Assembly (NCBI RefSeq): GCF_001411495.1
Contig: NZ_CP012983.1
Coordinates: 62,001 to 126,000 of the forward strand
DNA from: Burkholderia cepacia ATCC 25416
GTDB lineage: Bacteria > Pseudomonadota > Gammaproteobacteria > Burkholderiales > Burkholderiaceae
Length of the DNA stretch: 64,000 nt
Direction of reading: 5' to 3'
The position numbers were made by a program, and so were the translations under genes. Under the pieces are notes generated by a model. That model was given only the letters and a program-made list of their open reading frames with translations, made no database searches and had not been told where the DNA came from. This document shows, piece after piece, positions 33,194 through 41,188 of this stretch (its first letter is position 1; every line of letters begins with the position of its first letter).

Positions 33194-34453
33194 TCATGCC
33201 TCCATCACGTGGCGCCAGTACTGGTACATGCCGCGCACGAGCGTTTCGCTGACCATGTGGTCGGTGCGCTCGTCGACTTCGCGGCCGCCGAGCTCGTTGT
33301 ATACGTTGCCGTGCTGGATCTGCTCGAAGCTCTGCTGCACGCACTCGATCACTTCGCCGTCGTCCGCCGAAACGAAGCCGGCCGGCCCGAACAGGTTGGC
33401 CTGACGCAGCCGCCGGCGCGTCATGTCCTCGTCGTCCGTCTCGAATCCGAAGTGCGTCCAGACGTAATCGAACACGCCGGGGCTGACCGGGCGGATGCGC
33501 CGGGTCGACAGCGCATTCACCTGCTGCTGGATGATCACGCTCGGCATCAACGTCAACATCACGACGGTCGGCTCGCCCCACCACGGCTCGTGCACGACGT
33601 CGAGGAAACGGTCGTCGTTCAGCGTCATGCGCTCCTTGAAGCTCGTCACGTTGTGCGTGACCTCGCCGCCGCCCCCGCCGCTGCGGATCGAGATCATCGC
33701 GCCGTGACGGTGATGCGCGTCGGTGACCAGCTGGGCCGGATTGTCCGCGCGCCACAGCCCGAAGTTGACGAACCAGGTGTGCAGGAGCCCCGCGTGATAG
33801 GGGTCCTTGATGTTCTCCACCATCAGCTTCCAGTTGCTCGGCACGCGCTGGCGCGTATAACCGAGCACGGTCAGCTTCGGCCCGTGGAACAGGCGGTCGT
33901 AATAGCGCAGGATGTCGGGACCGAGGAAATCCTCGAACGACTCGACGTCCTGGTCGAACGACGCGAACACCGCGCCGCCGCGCGTCGACACGCGCAGCCG
34001 CCGCAACGCGTGATTCTTCGGATCGAAATCCGGCGGCATGCCGCCGTTGATCTTGCCGCTCTGCCGTACGCCGCGCCGGAACGGCACGCCGACCAGGTTG
34101 CCCTTCAGGTCGTAGTTCCACTGGTGATACGGGCAGTGGAAATCCTTCGCGTTCCCCGCGCGTTCACGACAGAACTGCATGCCGCGATGCGCGCAGGCGT
34201 TCTCGAACACGACCACCTCGCCGTCCTCGGTGCGCGTCATCACGACCGAGCGCTCGCCGACTTCGGTGCGCTGGAAATCGCCGGGAGACGGCACTTCCGC
34301 CTCGAGGCCGATGTAACACCAGTGTTTCGAATAGAACAAACGCTCCAGTTCGCGCTGGTAAAGCGCATCGCTCGTATAGGCTTCGAACGGTGTCCGGCTT
34401 GCGCCGTCCCCCTTCCAGTCGAGCGCGTGTGCGATATCGATGGGTGAGTTCAA
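33194..34453 (-). CDS. Ring-hydroxylating oxygenase alpha subunit
   Basis: A 419-residue catalytic subunit. Rieske ligands are C87-x-H89 and C107-x2-H110; the mononuclear iron site is D217-x2-H220-x4-H225 (NIKDPYHAGLLH). The start is TTG at 34453 with AAAGGAG six bases upstream; the frame extends to 34735 but only Arg-rich shadow lies there. Overall style fits anthranilate, salicylate or terephthalate dioxygenases. In this cluster it could hydroxylate an aromatic precursor or the seven-membered ring. It begins 11 bp after the DAHP synthase stop. Confidence 0.92.
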   Translation of the reverse strand: MNSPIDIAHALDWKGDGASRTPFEAYTSDALYQRELERLFYSKHWCYIGLEAEVPSPGDFQRTEVGERSVVMTRTEDGEVVVFENACAHRGMQFCRERAGNAKDFHCPYHQWNYDLKGNLVGVPFRRGVRQSGKINGGMPPDFDPKNHALRRLRVSTRGGAVFASFDQDVESFEDFLGPDILRYYDRLFHGPKLTVLGYTRQRVPSNWKLMVENIKDPYHAGLLHTWFVNFGLWRADNPAQLVTDAHHRHGAMISIRSGGGGGEVTHNVTSFKERMTLNDDRFLDVVHEPWWGEPTVVMLTLMPSVIIQQQVNALSTRRIRPVSPGVFDYVWTHFGFETDDEDMTRRRLRQANLFGPAGFVSADDGEVIECVQQSFEQIQHGNVYNELGGREVDERTDHMVSETLVRGMYQYWRHVMEA

Positions 34454-34464
34454 GAAAGCTCCTT

Positions 34465-35565
34465 TCAGTAAGAAATGGCTTGTACGGTGCCGGCCGGAAC
34501 ACCCGGTACCAGAAAGCCGACTCGGGACCGCCGCCGCGACGCGACCGCGGCGGCGAACAGCTCGATCAGTGCAACCGTGTCCTCCCAGCCGAGACAGGCG
34601 TCCGTCACGCTCTGCCCGTAGGTCAGTGCCCGGCCGGGCACGATGTCCTGCCGCCCCTCGACGAGAAACGACTCGACCATCACGCCGGCAATCGCGCGCT
34701 GCCCGTCGCGCAGCTGCCCGGCCACGTTCTCGCATACGGCGATTTGGGCGCGCGTCTGCTTTCCGCTGTTGCCGTGACTCGCATCGATCACGACGTGCGG
34801 CGGCAACTGCGCATCGCGCAGCGCCGCACAGGCGGCCGTCACGCTGACGTCGTCGTAGTTCGGCACGCGCCCGCCGCGCAGCACGATGTGCGTATTCGGA
34901 TTGCCCTGCGTGGACGCGACCTCGAGGCCGCCTTCGTCACGCGGACGGAGATAGTGATGCGCTGCCCGCGACGTGCGAACCGCGTCGATCGCGATCTTCA
35001 CGTTGCCGTCGGTGCCGTTCTTGAAGCCGATCGGCGCATCGAGGCCGGATGCGATCTGCCGGTGAATCTGCGACTCGGTCGTGCGTGCGCCGATCGCACC
35101 CCAGGACACCAGATCGTCGAGGTAGGGCGCCGTGAGCGGATCGAGAAACTCGGTCGCGACCGGCATGCCGAGTGCGTTGACGTCGAGCAGCAGGCGACGC
35201 GCAAGACGCAGCCCGTCATCGACGCGATAGCTTCCGTCGAGCCGCGGATCGTTGATCAAGCCCTTCCAGCCGACCGTGGTGCGCGGCTTTTCGAAGTACG
35301 TGCGCATCACGACCTCGAGCGTATCGGCGTAACGCGCCCGCAGCGGCGCGAGCCGGCGCGCGAATTCGAGCGCGGCGTCCGTGTCGTGAATCGAGCACGG
35401 CCCGACGATCAACGCGAGGCGATCGTCCCTGCCCGCGAGGATGCGGGCGAGTGCGCGCTGGGCGCCACGTACCACACGAGTGGTCGCGGCGTCGGCATGC
35501 AACTCGCCGCGCAGTTGCATTGCCCCGGTGACCGCCGCCGTCCCTTTCAGATGAGGCTGTTCCAC
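34465..35565 (-). CDS. DAHP synthase, AroG/AroF/AroH type (type I alpha)
   Basis: A 366-residue enzyme condensing phosphoenolpyruvate and erythrose-4-phosphate, the entry to the shikimate pathway. Motifs: GPCSIHD with metal ligand C57, YFEKPRTTVGWKGLINDP (PEP binding), and GFKNGTDGN. Further motifs are IVLRGG and VVIDASHGNSGKQ with the metal His. It is a full-length secondary copy heading the minus-strand oxygenase operon, about 83 bp from a lux-box-like site. Feedback specificity cannot be read with confidence. A degenerate homologue is encoded at 22420. Confidence 0.95.
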   Translation of the reverse strand: MEQPHLKGTAAVTGAMQLRGELHADAATTRVVRGAQRALARILAGRDDRLALIVGPCSIHDTDAALEFARRLAPLRARYADTLEVVMRTYFEKPRTTVGWKGLINDPRLDGSYRVDDGLRLARRLLLDVNALGMPVATEFLDPLTAPYLDDLVSWGAIGARTTESQIHRQIASGLDAPIGFKNGTDGNVKIAIDAVRTSRAAHHYLRPRDEGGLEVASTQGNPNTHIVLRGGRVPNYDDVSVTAACAALRDAQLPPHVVIDASHGNSGKQTRAQIAVCENVAGQLRDGQRAIAGVMVESFLVEGRQDIVPGRALTYGQSVTDACLGWEDTVALIELFAAAVASRRRSRVGFLVPGVPAGTVQAISY

Positions 35566-35639
35566 TTGACTCTCCGATTTCGATTCGACAATACGAAACT
35601 CACGGGGGTCAATTAAAGCTTTATCAAATTCGATTCGAT

Positions 35640-35657
35640 ACTGTCATTTATCTCAGT
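35640..35657 (-). promoter_or_regulatory. lux-box-like site, unit 3 (DAHP synthase operon)
   Basis: Plus strand ACTGTCATTTATCTCAGT; read toward the minus-strand gene it is ACTGAGATAAATGACAGT, ending in the same ATGACAGT as 18559-18576. Centred 83 bp before the DAHP synthase start. Confidence 0.55.
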
Positions 35658-35676
35658 CGCCGATCGAATTCCTCAA

Positions 35677-35694
35677 TCTGCCATTTTTTACAGT
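35677..35694 (+). promoter_or_regulatory. lux-box-like site, unit 4 (thioesterase)
   Basis: TCTGCCATTTTTTACAGT, near copy of 23680-23697, with CAGT proximal to the thioesterase gene. Centred 89 bp before its ATG. The two sites in this divergent region are 19 bases apart edge to edge. Confidence 0.55.
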
Positions 35695-35774
35695 ATCTAA
35701 AACCATCCGATTCAATTTATTTTCATCGCGAGGACATGCGCCATTGCACCTCGCACTCTCACATGGAGATACAC

Positions 35775-36200
35775 ATGACGAAAAATCATTATGAAACTGA
35801 AATTACCGTTAAATACCGGGAGACGGACGGACTCGGGCATGTCAGCAGCCCGGTTTATTACGATTACCTTCAACACGCGTATCTGACGTTCATGCACGAC
35901 CTGCTGGAGCTGCCGTATTCGGAGAAGTTGCCGCACATCATGGTCAAGACGTCGTGCGAGTACCTGAAGCCCGCGCAGTACGGGGATACGATCACGGTAC
36001 GCAGCAGCATTACCCGTTTCGGCTCGAAGAGCTTCGAGCTCGAGCACCTGATGATGCGGGACAACGGCGCGGCCGGCGACGACGCGATCGTTGCCCGCGC
36101 ACAGTCGACGCACGTGATGTTCGACTATGCGAGCAATGCGACGATGCCGGTTCCCGAAGAGTTCAAGGCACGCGTGCTGGCGTTCCAGGGCGCGATCTGA
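35775..36200 (+). CDS. Acyl-CoA thioesterase, 4-hydroxybenzoyl-CoA/YbgC type
   Basis: A 141-residue hotdog enzyme. YRETDGLGHVSSPVYYDYLQHA matches the family active-site pattern Y-x-x-T-D-x-x-G-H-V-x-x-x-x-Y. It hydrolyses aromatic or short acyl-CoA thioesters. GGAGA precedes the ATG at 35775; earlier in-frame Mets lack a ribosome site. It is divergent from the DAHP synthase operon and is the cluster's second, unrelated-looking hotdog protein. A terminator follows at 36212. Confidence 0.88.
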   Translation: MTKNHYETEITVKYRETDGLGHVSSPVYYDYLQHAYLTFMHDLLELPYSEKLPHIMVKTSCEYLKPAQYGDTITVRSSITRFGSKSFELEHLMMRDNGAAGDDAIVARAQSTHVMFDYASNATMPVPEEFKARVLAFQGAI

Positions 36201-36211
36201 CAAACGGCTTC

Positions 36212-36231
36212 CCGGGGCGGGCGCCCCGGGT
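36212..36231. terminator. Intrinsic terminator
   Basis: CCCGGGGCG-GG-CGCCCCGGG, perfect 9-bp arms followed by TCCTTTCT. It ends the thioesterase gene and separates it from the convergent LuxR-type gene (stop 36237). Confidence 0.8.
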
Positions 36232-36236
36232 CCTTT

Positions 36237-36476
36237 CTAAACGAATACGATCAGGCCCATCAGCACGGCTTTCACGACCGCGTTTGTCTTGTTCGAAGCG
36301 TCCAGCTTGGCAATGGAACGTGAAATGTGAAAATTGATCGTACGTTCGGTCAATCCGAGAATCATGCCTATCTCATAGGCAGTCTTCCCTTCGGCTGCCC
36401 ATTTCAATACTTCACACTCTCTCGTGCTCAACGCGACCGCAGTGGGGGGTGTCATGTTCAATGCCAACCGAGTCAT
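36237..36476 (-). CDS. Stand-alone LuxR-type DNA-binding domain protein
   Basis: A 79-residue protein that is almost entirely a LuxR/GerE HTH: LSTRECEVLKWAAEGKTAYE, IGMILGLTERTINFHISRSI and ASNKTNAVVKAVLMGLI. The wording closely follows quorum-sensing LuxR proteins (ERTINFH, NKTNAV), but the roughly 160-residue acyl-homoserine-lactone-binding domain is absent. The ATG at 36476 has GGAGA six bases upstream; the frame extends to 36569 without adding a domain. It could be a constitutive activator, an inhibitor by heterodimerisation, or the relic of a longer gene. Confidence 0.85.
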   Translation of the reverse strand: MTRLALNMTPPTAVALSTRECEVLKWAAEGKTAYEIGMILGLTERTINFHISRSIAKLDASNKTNAVVKAVLMGLIVFV

Positions 36477-36856
36477 TCTAATCTCCAGAACAATTAACCA
36501 TGCTGGCCGACTCGGCGCACGCCCATCCTGCGAAGCGTGAATCATCCTGTTCAGCCCTCGAAAGCGCAAACGACAGTGCTTGGCGCCAAAGCGCCAGCCT
36601 GTTTCTTTATTTATTAAGTCAGTAATGCACGCGAATCGGCCATGTGCCGCTCGCGTACCTCGGGATCATTATCAGCAACGATCAGGCAACAATCACGAAT
36701 CAAGGTGCATTGAGCGAAACAATGCAATACGGATTAATTACGCCGGACGCAGCAATCGGACAAGGTTGAGCATACCGAGTTGCAATCCCGCGCGGAAGAT
36801 GCGTCAGGCTCAATGTATTCATGCAGTTGACGCGCGCGAACGTGACGTGTGCACCG
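36477..36856. other. Intergenic region, no gene seen
   Basis: About 380 bp, lower in GC than its flanks. It holds a hairpin TGGCGC-CAAA-GCGCCA (36581-36596) followed by a T-rich stretch, possibly a terminator for plus-strand transcripts. I found no trace of a missing autoinducer domain for the adjacent LuxR-type gene. Confidence 0.5.
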
Positions 36857-37783
36857 TCATGGTTCAGGTGCGCCGACATCGTACAACGACGACGCCTGGG
36901 TCGCGCAGACACGTCGCAGGCAACTGCGCAGCCAGCGATGCGCGGGGTCGTTATCGAAGCGCGGATGCCATATCTGCGAAACCGTCAACGTGGCAGTCAG
37001 CACCGGCAACGGGAAGCTGAACATTCCCCCCCGCGATTTCGCGGTCTGCCGCTCCGGAACATTGGCGATCAAATCCGAATCGCGCGCCAGGGACAATGCG
37101 GCGGGAAAACCGGACACGATCGCCGCGACGGTTCGCTGCAGCCCCAGCGTATCAAGCACGTTGTCGATGGGACCGCTGAGCTGCCCCCGCCGCGACACGC
37201 TGATATGGCCGAACGATGCATATCGCTGCGGCGTGACCTCCTCCCGCGCAAGCGGGTGACCGGCCCGAACGACGCCGATGAAGCGGTCGCGGAACAGCGC
37301 CTGTACACGCAATTCGGGGCCCGTATGGCCCACCACGCCGATTTCGAGATCGACGGCCCCCATGCGCAACGCCTCGACACTCTTGTCCGGCTTCGGCGCG
37401 AAGCGCAGCCGAACGTTCGGCGCGGTTTCCATCACCAGCGCGAGCAGTTCGGCCGCGAACGTATCGACGAACCCTTCGTTGGCACGGATCGTAAACGTGC
37501 GCTCGAGCCCGCCGAGGTCCGCGTTCTTGCACGGACAAAGGACAGCCTGCGCCCCTTCCACGAGCGCGCGAACCTGGACCCGCAGTTCAAGCGCATGAGG
37601 CGTCGGCACCAGATCGCGTCCGGCCCTGACGAGCAGCGGATCACCCGTCGTGGCCCTCAGGCGGGCCAGGGACCGGCTCAATGCCGACGGGCTGAGGCCG
37701 AGCGTCTCCGCGGCCCGCGCGACGCTGTTCTCGGACAGCAAGGCATCCAGAACAATCAAGAGATTGAGGTCAGGTGCATTCAT
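36857..37783 (-). CDS. LysR-family transcription regulator
   Basis: A 308-residue LTTR starting MNAPDLNLLIVLDALLSENS, with the winged HTH (VARAAETLGLSPSALSRSLARLR) and a periplasmic-binding-protein-like effector domain (FTIRANEGFVDTFAAELLAL). The pattern is that of the NodD/NahR/SyrM branch, which senses aromatic compounds. It is the last regulator beside the aromatic cluster and points away from the following AsmA gene; it may control the cluster, but no T-N11-A site was established. Confidence 0.88.
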   Translation of the reverse strand: MNAPDLNLLIVLDALLSENSVARAAETLGLSPSALSRSLARLRATTGDPLLVRAGRDLVPTPHALELRVQVRALVEGAQAVLCPCKNADLGGLERTFTIRANEGFVDTFAAELLALVMETAPNVRLRFAPKPDKSVEALRMGAVDLEIGVVGHTGPELRVQALFRDRFIGVVRAGHPLAREEVTPQRYASFGHISVSRRGQLSGPIDNVLDTLGLQRTVAAIVSGFPAALSLARDSDLIANVPERQTAKSRGGMFSFPLPVLTATLTVSQIWHPRFDNDPAHRWLRSCLRRVCATQASSLYDVGAPEP

Positions 37784-37969
37784 CTTGTTCAACTCGTGCC
37801 GATCGGGACCCGGCCTGGATTGACGATTAACGGGAACCGCGAATTCGACGTGATATCCGCGCAGCGCACGATGACGGACAACCGTGCCGCTCGATCGGCG
37901 GCACGGCGCTCCATCAATCATCGTGCGACGGAATACGTGAAGCGAGACGGCCCGTTTGCGCGATGTCAT

Positions 37970-38448
37970 TCTGTTTCCGGATTGTGCACCGCACGCGATT
38001 CGATCTCAACCGCCATTCGACGTCGCCCCCTGTCCATATCGGCCGCAGACACCGGGTGACGGCAAGGCAAGCAGGAACCTGTCGTCACGGGTCGACGCGG
38101 TGCGCCTGCGTTCGGCCGATGCGGTGCCCTGCTGGCGGCCGGGAATCGGCCGGCCACGCAAATCGAACGGCATCCCGAACGCGATCTCGCGGTATTCCGG
38201 CTACCTGCATCGGCCGCGCTTCGCGGACGCGCGTCGCCACGCTACTTCGGCTTGTCGCCCATCGGATTCCGCAACCGGGCCCGCTTGTCGACGCGCGCAC
38301 GAGTTGCACACGACGACGTCGCGATTCATCAGCGCCACGAGGGTTGGGTCACGCGCGTATCGCAATCGCCGCGCCCCCTGCGCGATCTGTCGATGCTCGT
38401 GCGTGTACTCGAGGCGGCCGAGCGCGGGAACGGACCGCGCACGTGGCG
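37970..38448 (+). other. Possible decayed coding sequence
   Basis: No intact gene is credible in 37784-38448. From about 38186 two plus-strand frames read as one protein if a shift near 38240 is allowed (SRYSGYLHRPRFADARRHA, then FGLSPIGFRNRARLST), ending WVTRVSQSPRPLRDLSMLVR and a stop at 38461. GC3 is high in the second frame. The family is not recognised. Confidence 0.3.
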
Positions 38449-40935
38449 TTACCGGTCATGAGAGGAACCCCGGTTCGCCCGCGTCGAATGCCCGGGTTCG
38501 GCACCGTCCGGCGCGGAAGCGGCAGAAGCAGCCAACGGCGCGTTCATGTACGCCGGGACAGCCTTCTTTCCCTGTCGGACGCCCGGCGGCGGCGCCGTCG
38601 GGCGCTGCTCCATGTCGGCCAGCATCTGCCCGCACGGCAACGAGCGACTGCGGCCCGGCTGCAGCAACGCGAGCAGACTGGCGAGCGGATTCAGCAAGCC
38701 CAGCCCGATCGCGGCACCGCCACGCGCGATCAGTGCGCCCGCCTTCACCCCGACGTGCGGTTGCTTGAAGGACCCGGTGACGTACAGCGGCGAGCGTAGC
38801 GATATCACCCGGAATCCCTTGGTATGGGGATGGATCGTCAGGTTCATGGTCTCGTCCCGCAGGTTCACGTTGCCATCCATGCCGATCACCGCATCCTCGG
38901 TGTCGAGCGCGAATACGCGCGAGTCGAGCACGCCGTCGGTGACCACGAAGTCGGCCACACCGCAGTTGATCCTGACGTCGCGCGTGCCGAACAATTTCTC
39001 GTACACCACGTTTGCAACGTTCAGCCCCGCGGCTTCCATCAGCAAGAGACTCACCGTGCCGTCGGTCACCAATGTCTTCACTTCCCCGTTGGAAGTCGCG
39101 GCGAGTGCCGCCGGCGAATTGCCGGTGGCCGACAGCGCGGCATCGCCGTTGACCTCGCCGAGCGCCGTTTGCATCACCGGGAATGTCGGGAACAGTTGCT
39201 TGAGTTTCAGATGTCGCGCCTGCAGCGAGAACCGCCCCTTGAGCGGCGTGCCGCTGCCGTCCAGGTGGATGTTCGAAGCAAGCGTCCCCCCCGCGACGCC
39301 GAAGTTCAGCGGGTTGAGCGTCAGCACGCCGTCATGCAACACGACGTGGGTCGACAGGTCGGTGATCGGCAGGCTCGCGGTCTTGACGATGCGCCGCCCG
39401 GTCAATCGAACGTCGGCGTCGATCTTCTTCCAGCGGTCCGTGCGGAATGCCTCGACCGGCAACGCCTTGTTCGCGGGCTGCGCGACGGCGGCGCCCCGCC
39501 GCGCCTTGCTGGCATTCGTGTCGGCGCCGATGAGCGGCGCAAGGTCGGAAAACTGCAGCAGCCTCGACACCAGGGTACCGGACAAGAGCGGCCTCGGTTC
39601 GCGCGAAACGTAGACCAACGAGCCGTTGATGTCGCTGCCGCCGACGCGTCCCGTGAAGTCCTCGTACTTGAATACGTTGCCGGACGCCCGGAATTGGCCG
39701 ACCAGTCGGCCGTCGGTCGCATACGGAGCGGTTTCGGGAAGGGTGAGGCCCGTGACGTCATACAGCTTGGCCATGCTGGTGCCCGCGAGCCACAGTCGAA
39801 GATCGACCGCCGCCAGGTGAGCCGGATCGGTCAGCGTGCCGACGAGCGCCAGGTGCGTATCGCCAAAGCGCAAATCGGCTTGAACCGGAAACGGGTGTTG
39901 CGCGCCCTGCACCTCCAGCACATTGCCGATCTTGCCCGTGCCGGCGACCGCGCCTTTCTTGTAGGTCCCCTTGACGGTCCAGCCGATCGCGTACGTGCCG
40001 ACGCCGGCAGATGCCGCGGGTGCTGCGGATGCTGCGCCCGTCGATGCGCTCGTTGTCGCCGAAGCCGTTGCGCCCGACGCGGCCACTGCGGGCGCGCTCG
40101 ATGCCATCGACGGGCCTGATGCAGCCGGGGCTATCGTGGTGCGAGATGTCGTCGCCGCGGCATTGGACGCAGCGGCCAACGCTTGCGACGCCGCGGCCGA
40201 TGCGCGGGACGCCGCCTCGGCACCCGACGCAGGCACCACCGGTTGCGCCGGGCCGGCGCGCGCCTGGGCCGCGAGCTTTTTCTGACCTGCCGGCCCGACG
40301 GCACGCGCCGATTCGTGTTGCGCCAACGCCTCCTGCTGTTTCACCACCGCGCCGAACGGGATCGGCTGGCCAAGCGTGTCGACCACGGCGCTCAGATCGA
40401 ATTGCTTTTGCTGATCGTAGTAACCGAGACGACCCTGGGCAAACGCGATCTGATGCAGGTCGAGCGTCCATCGGCCCGGCTGCGCGGGGCTCTTGAGCTT
40501 GAGCGTCCAGTTGACTCGCCCGTCCCTGATGCGCTCGAGGTCGACAGAAGGATTGACCAGGTCGATTGCCGGAATCACGATGCGGCGTGCCATCAGCGGC
40601 AGCGCCTCGACTTCGAAGCTGATCATGTCCAGCATGACGAAATACTTCGTGCGCGCCCAATCGGGATTGGCGATCGTGACATCACGTGCGCTGAATCGCG
40701 GCCACGGCACCCATGCGCGCCAGCCTTGCTCGCTCACCGGCCGACGCCAATCGATACGCAATTCGCCGTTGATCGCGAACTGACGTCCGATCGCGTCCGA
40801 CACCTTGTCATCGATCCACGGCCGGGCTCGATTCCAGTCGAACGTGACGATGAAGATGACCAGCGCGGCAAGCGCCAGGGTGACGATGACGGCAAGCCAC
40901 GCGGCCACCTTGCCGACGGTGTGGCCAATGTGCAT
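38449..40935 (-). CDS. AsmA-family envelope protein
   Basis: An 828-residue protein with one N-terminal membrane span (about 10-32), an AsmA domain (WIDDKVSDAIGRQFAINGEL, IDWRRP) and the C-terminal AsmA region (DVRINCGVADFVVTDGVLDS; FRVISLRSPLYVTGSFKQP). These bridge-like periplasmic proteins are linked to phospholipid transport and outer-membrane maintenance. Residues of about 215-310 form an Ala/Ser/Thr-rich low-complexity insert interrupting the domain. It is probably monocistronic. Confidence 0.9.
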   Translation of the reverse strand: MHIGHTVGKVAAWLAVIVTLALAALVIFIVTFDWNRARPWIDDKVSDAIGRQFAINGELRIDWRRPVSEQGWRAWVPWPRFSARDVTIANPDWARTKYFVMLDMISFEVEALPLMARRIVIPAIDLVNPSVDLERIRDGRVNWTLKLKSPAQPGRWTLDLHQIAFAQGRLGYYDQQKQFDLSAVVDTLGQPIPFGAVVKQQEALAQHESARAVGPAGQKKLAAQARAGPAQPVVPASGAEAASRASAAASQALAAASNAAATTSRTTIAPAASGPSMASSAPAVAASGATASATTSASTGAASAAPAASAGVGTYAIGWTVKGTYKKGAVAGTGKIGNVLEVQGAQHPFPVQADLRFGDTHLALVGTLTDPAHLAAVDLRLWLAGTSMAKLYDVTGLTLPETAPYATDGRLVGQFRASGNVFKYEDFTGRVGGSDINGSLVYVSREPRPLLSGTLVSRLLQFSDLAPLIGADTNASKARRGAAVAQPANKALPVEAFRTDRWKKIDADVRLTGRRIVKTASLPITDLSTHVVLHDGVLTLNPLNFGVAGGTLASNIHLDGSGTPLKGRFSLQARHLKLKQLFPTFPVMQTALGEVNGDAALSATGNSPAALAATSNGEVKTLVTDGTVSLLLMEAAGLNVANVVYEKLFGTRDVRINCGVADFVVTDGVLDSRVFALDTEDAVIGMDGNVNLRDETMNLTIHPHTKGFRVISLRSPLYVTGSFKQPHVGVKAGALIARGGAAIGLGLLNPLASLLALLQPGRSRSLPCGQMLADMEQRPTAPPPGVRQGKKAVPAYMNAPLAASAASAPDGAEPGHSTRANRGSSHDR

Positions 40936-41188
40936 TGCTCCCTCCCCGAGTTTGCTGCACCGTATCCAGCAATTCGTGTTCCTGAATACGGGGTCCGCCC
41001 GCCAGGTAGCGTGCGTGCCTTCGAGATGGGGTTCGTACGACTTTTCAGGCGTCGATCTTCGCAGTAATGTTCCGGATCGACTGCGCTACCTGCCCCTCGC
41101 CGCGTAACGCCGGCAAGCTCGTTGAGCGAGAGAAGCGGACGCCTGCTGCAGTGCTTCCTGCATCCGCGGGATGCGATCGGGAGGATCA

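Noticed and set aside
18639..36200. Polyketide or non-ribosomal peptide cluster
   Set aside because: No ketosynthase, acyltransferase, carrier, adenylation or condensation domain is present.
36821..38059. 412-residue plus-strand frame over the LysR gene
   Set aside because: Antisense shadow; the LysR frame has HTH and effector domain.
37963..38799. 278-residue plus-strand frame
   Set aside because: Arg-rich, no motif, and its 3' part lies antisense to the AsmA gene; only a short piece near 38250-38461 in another frame looks coding-like.
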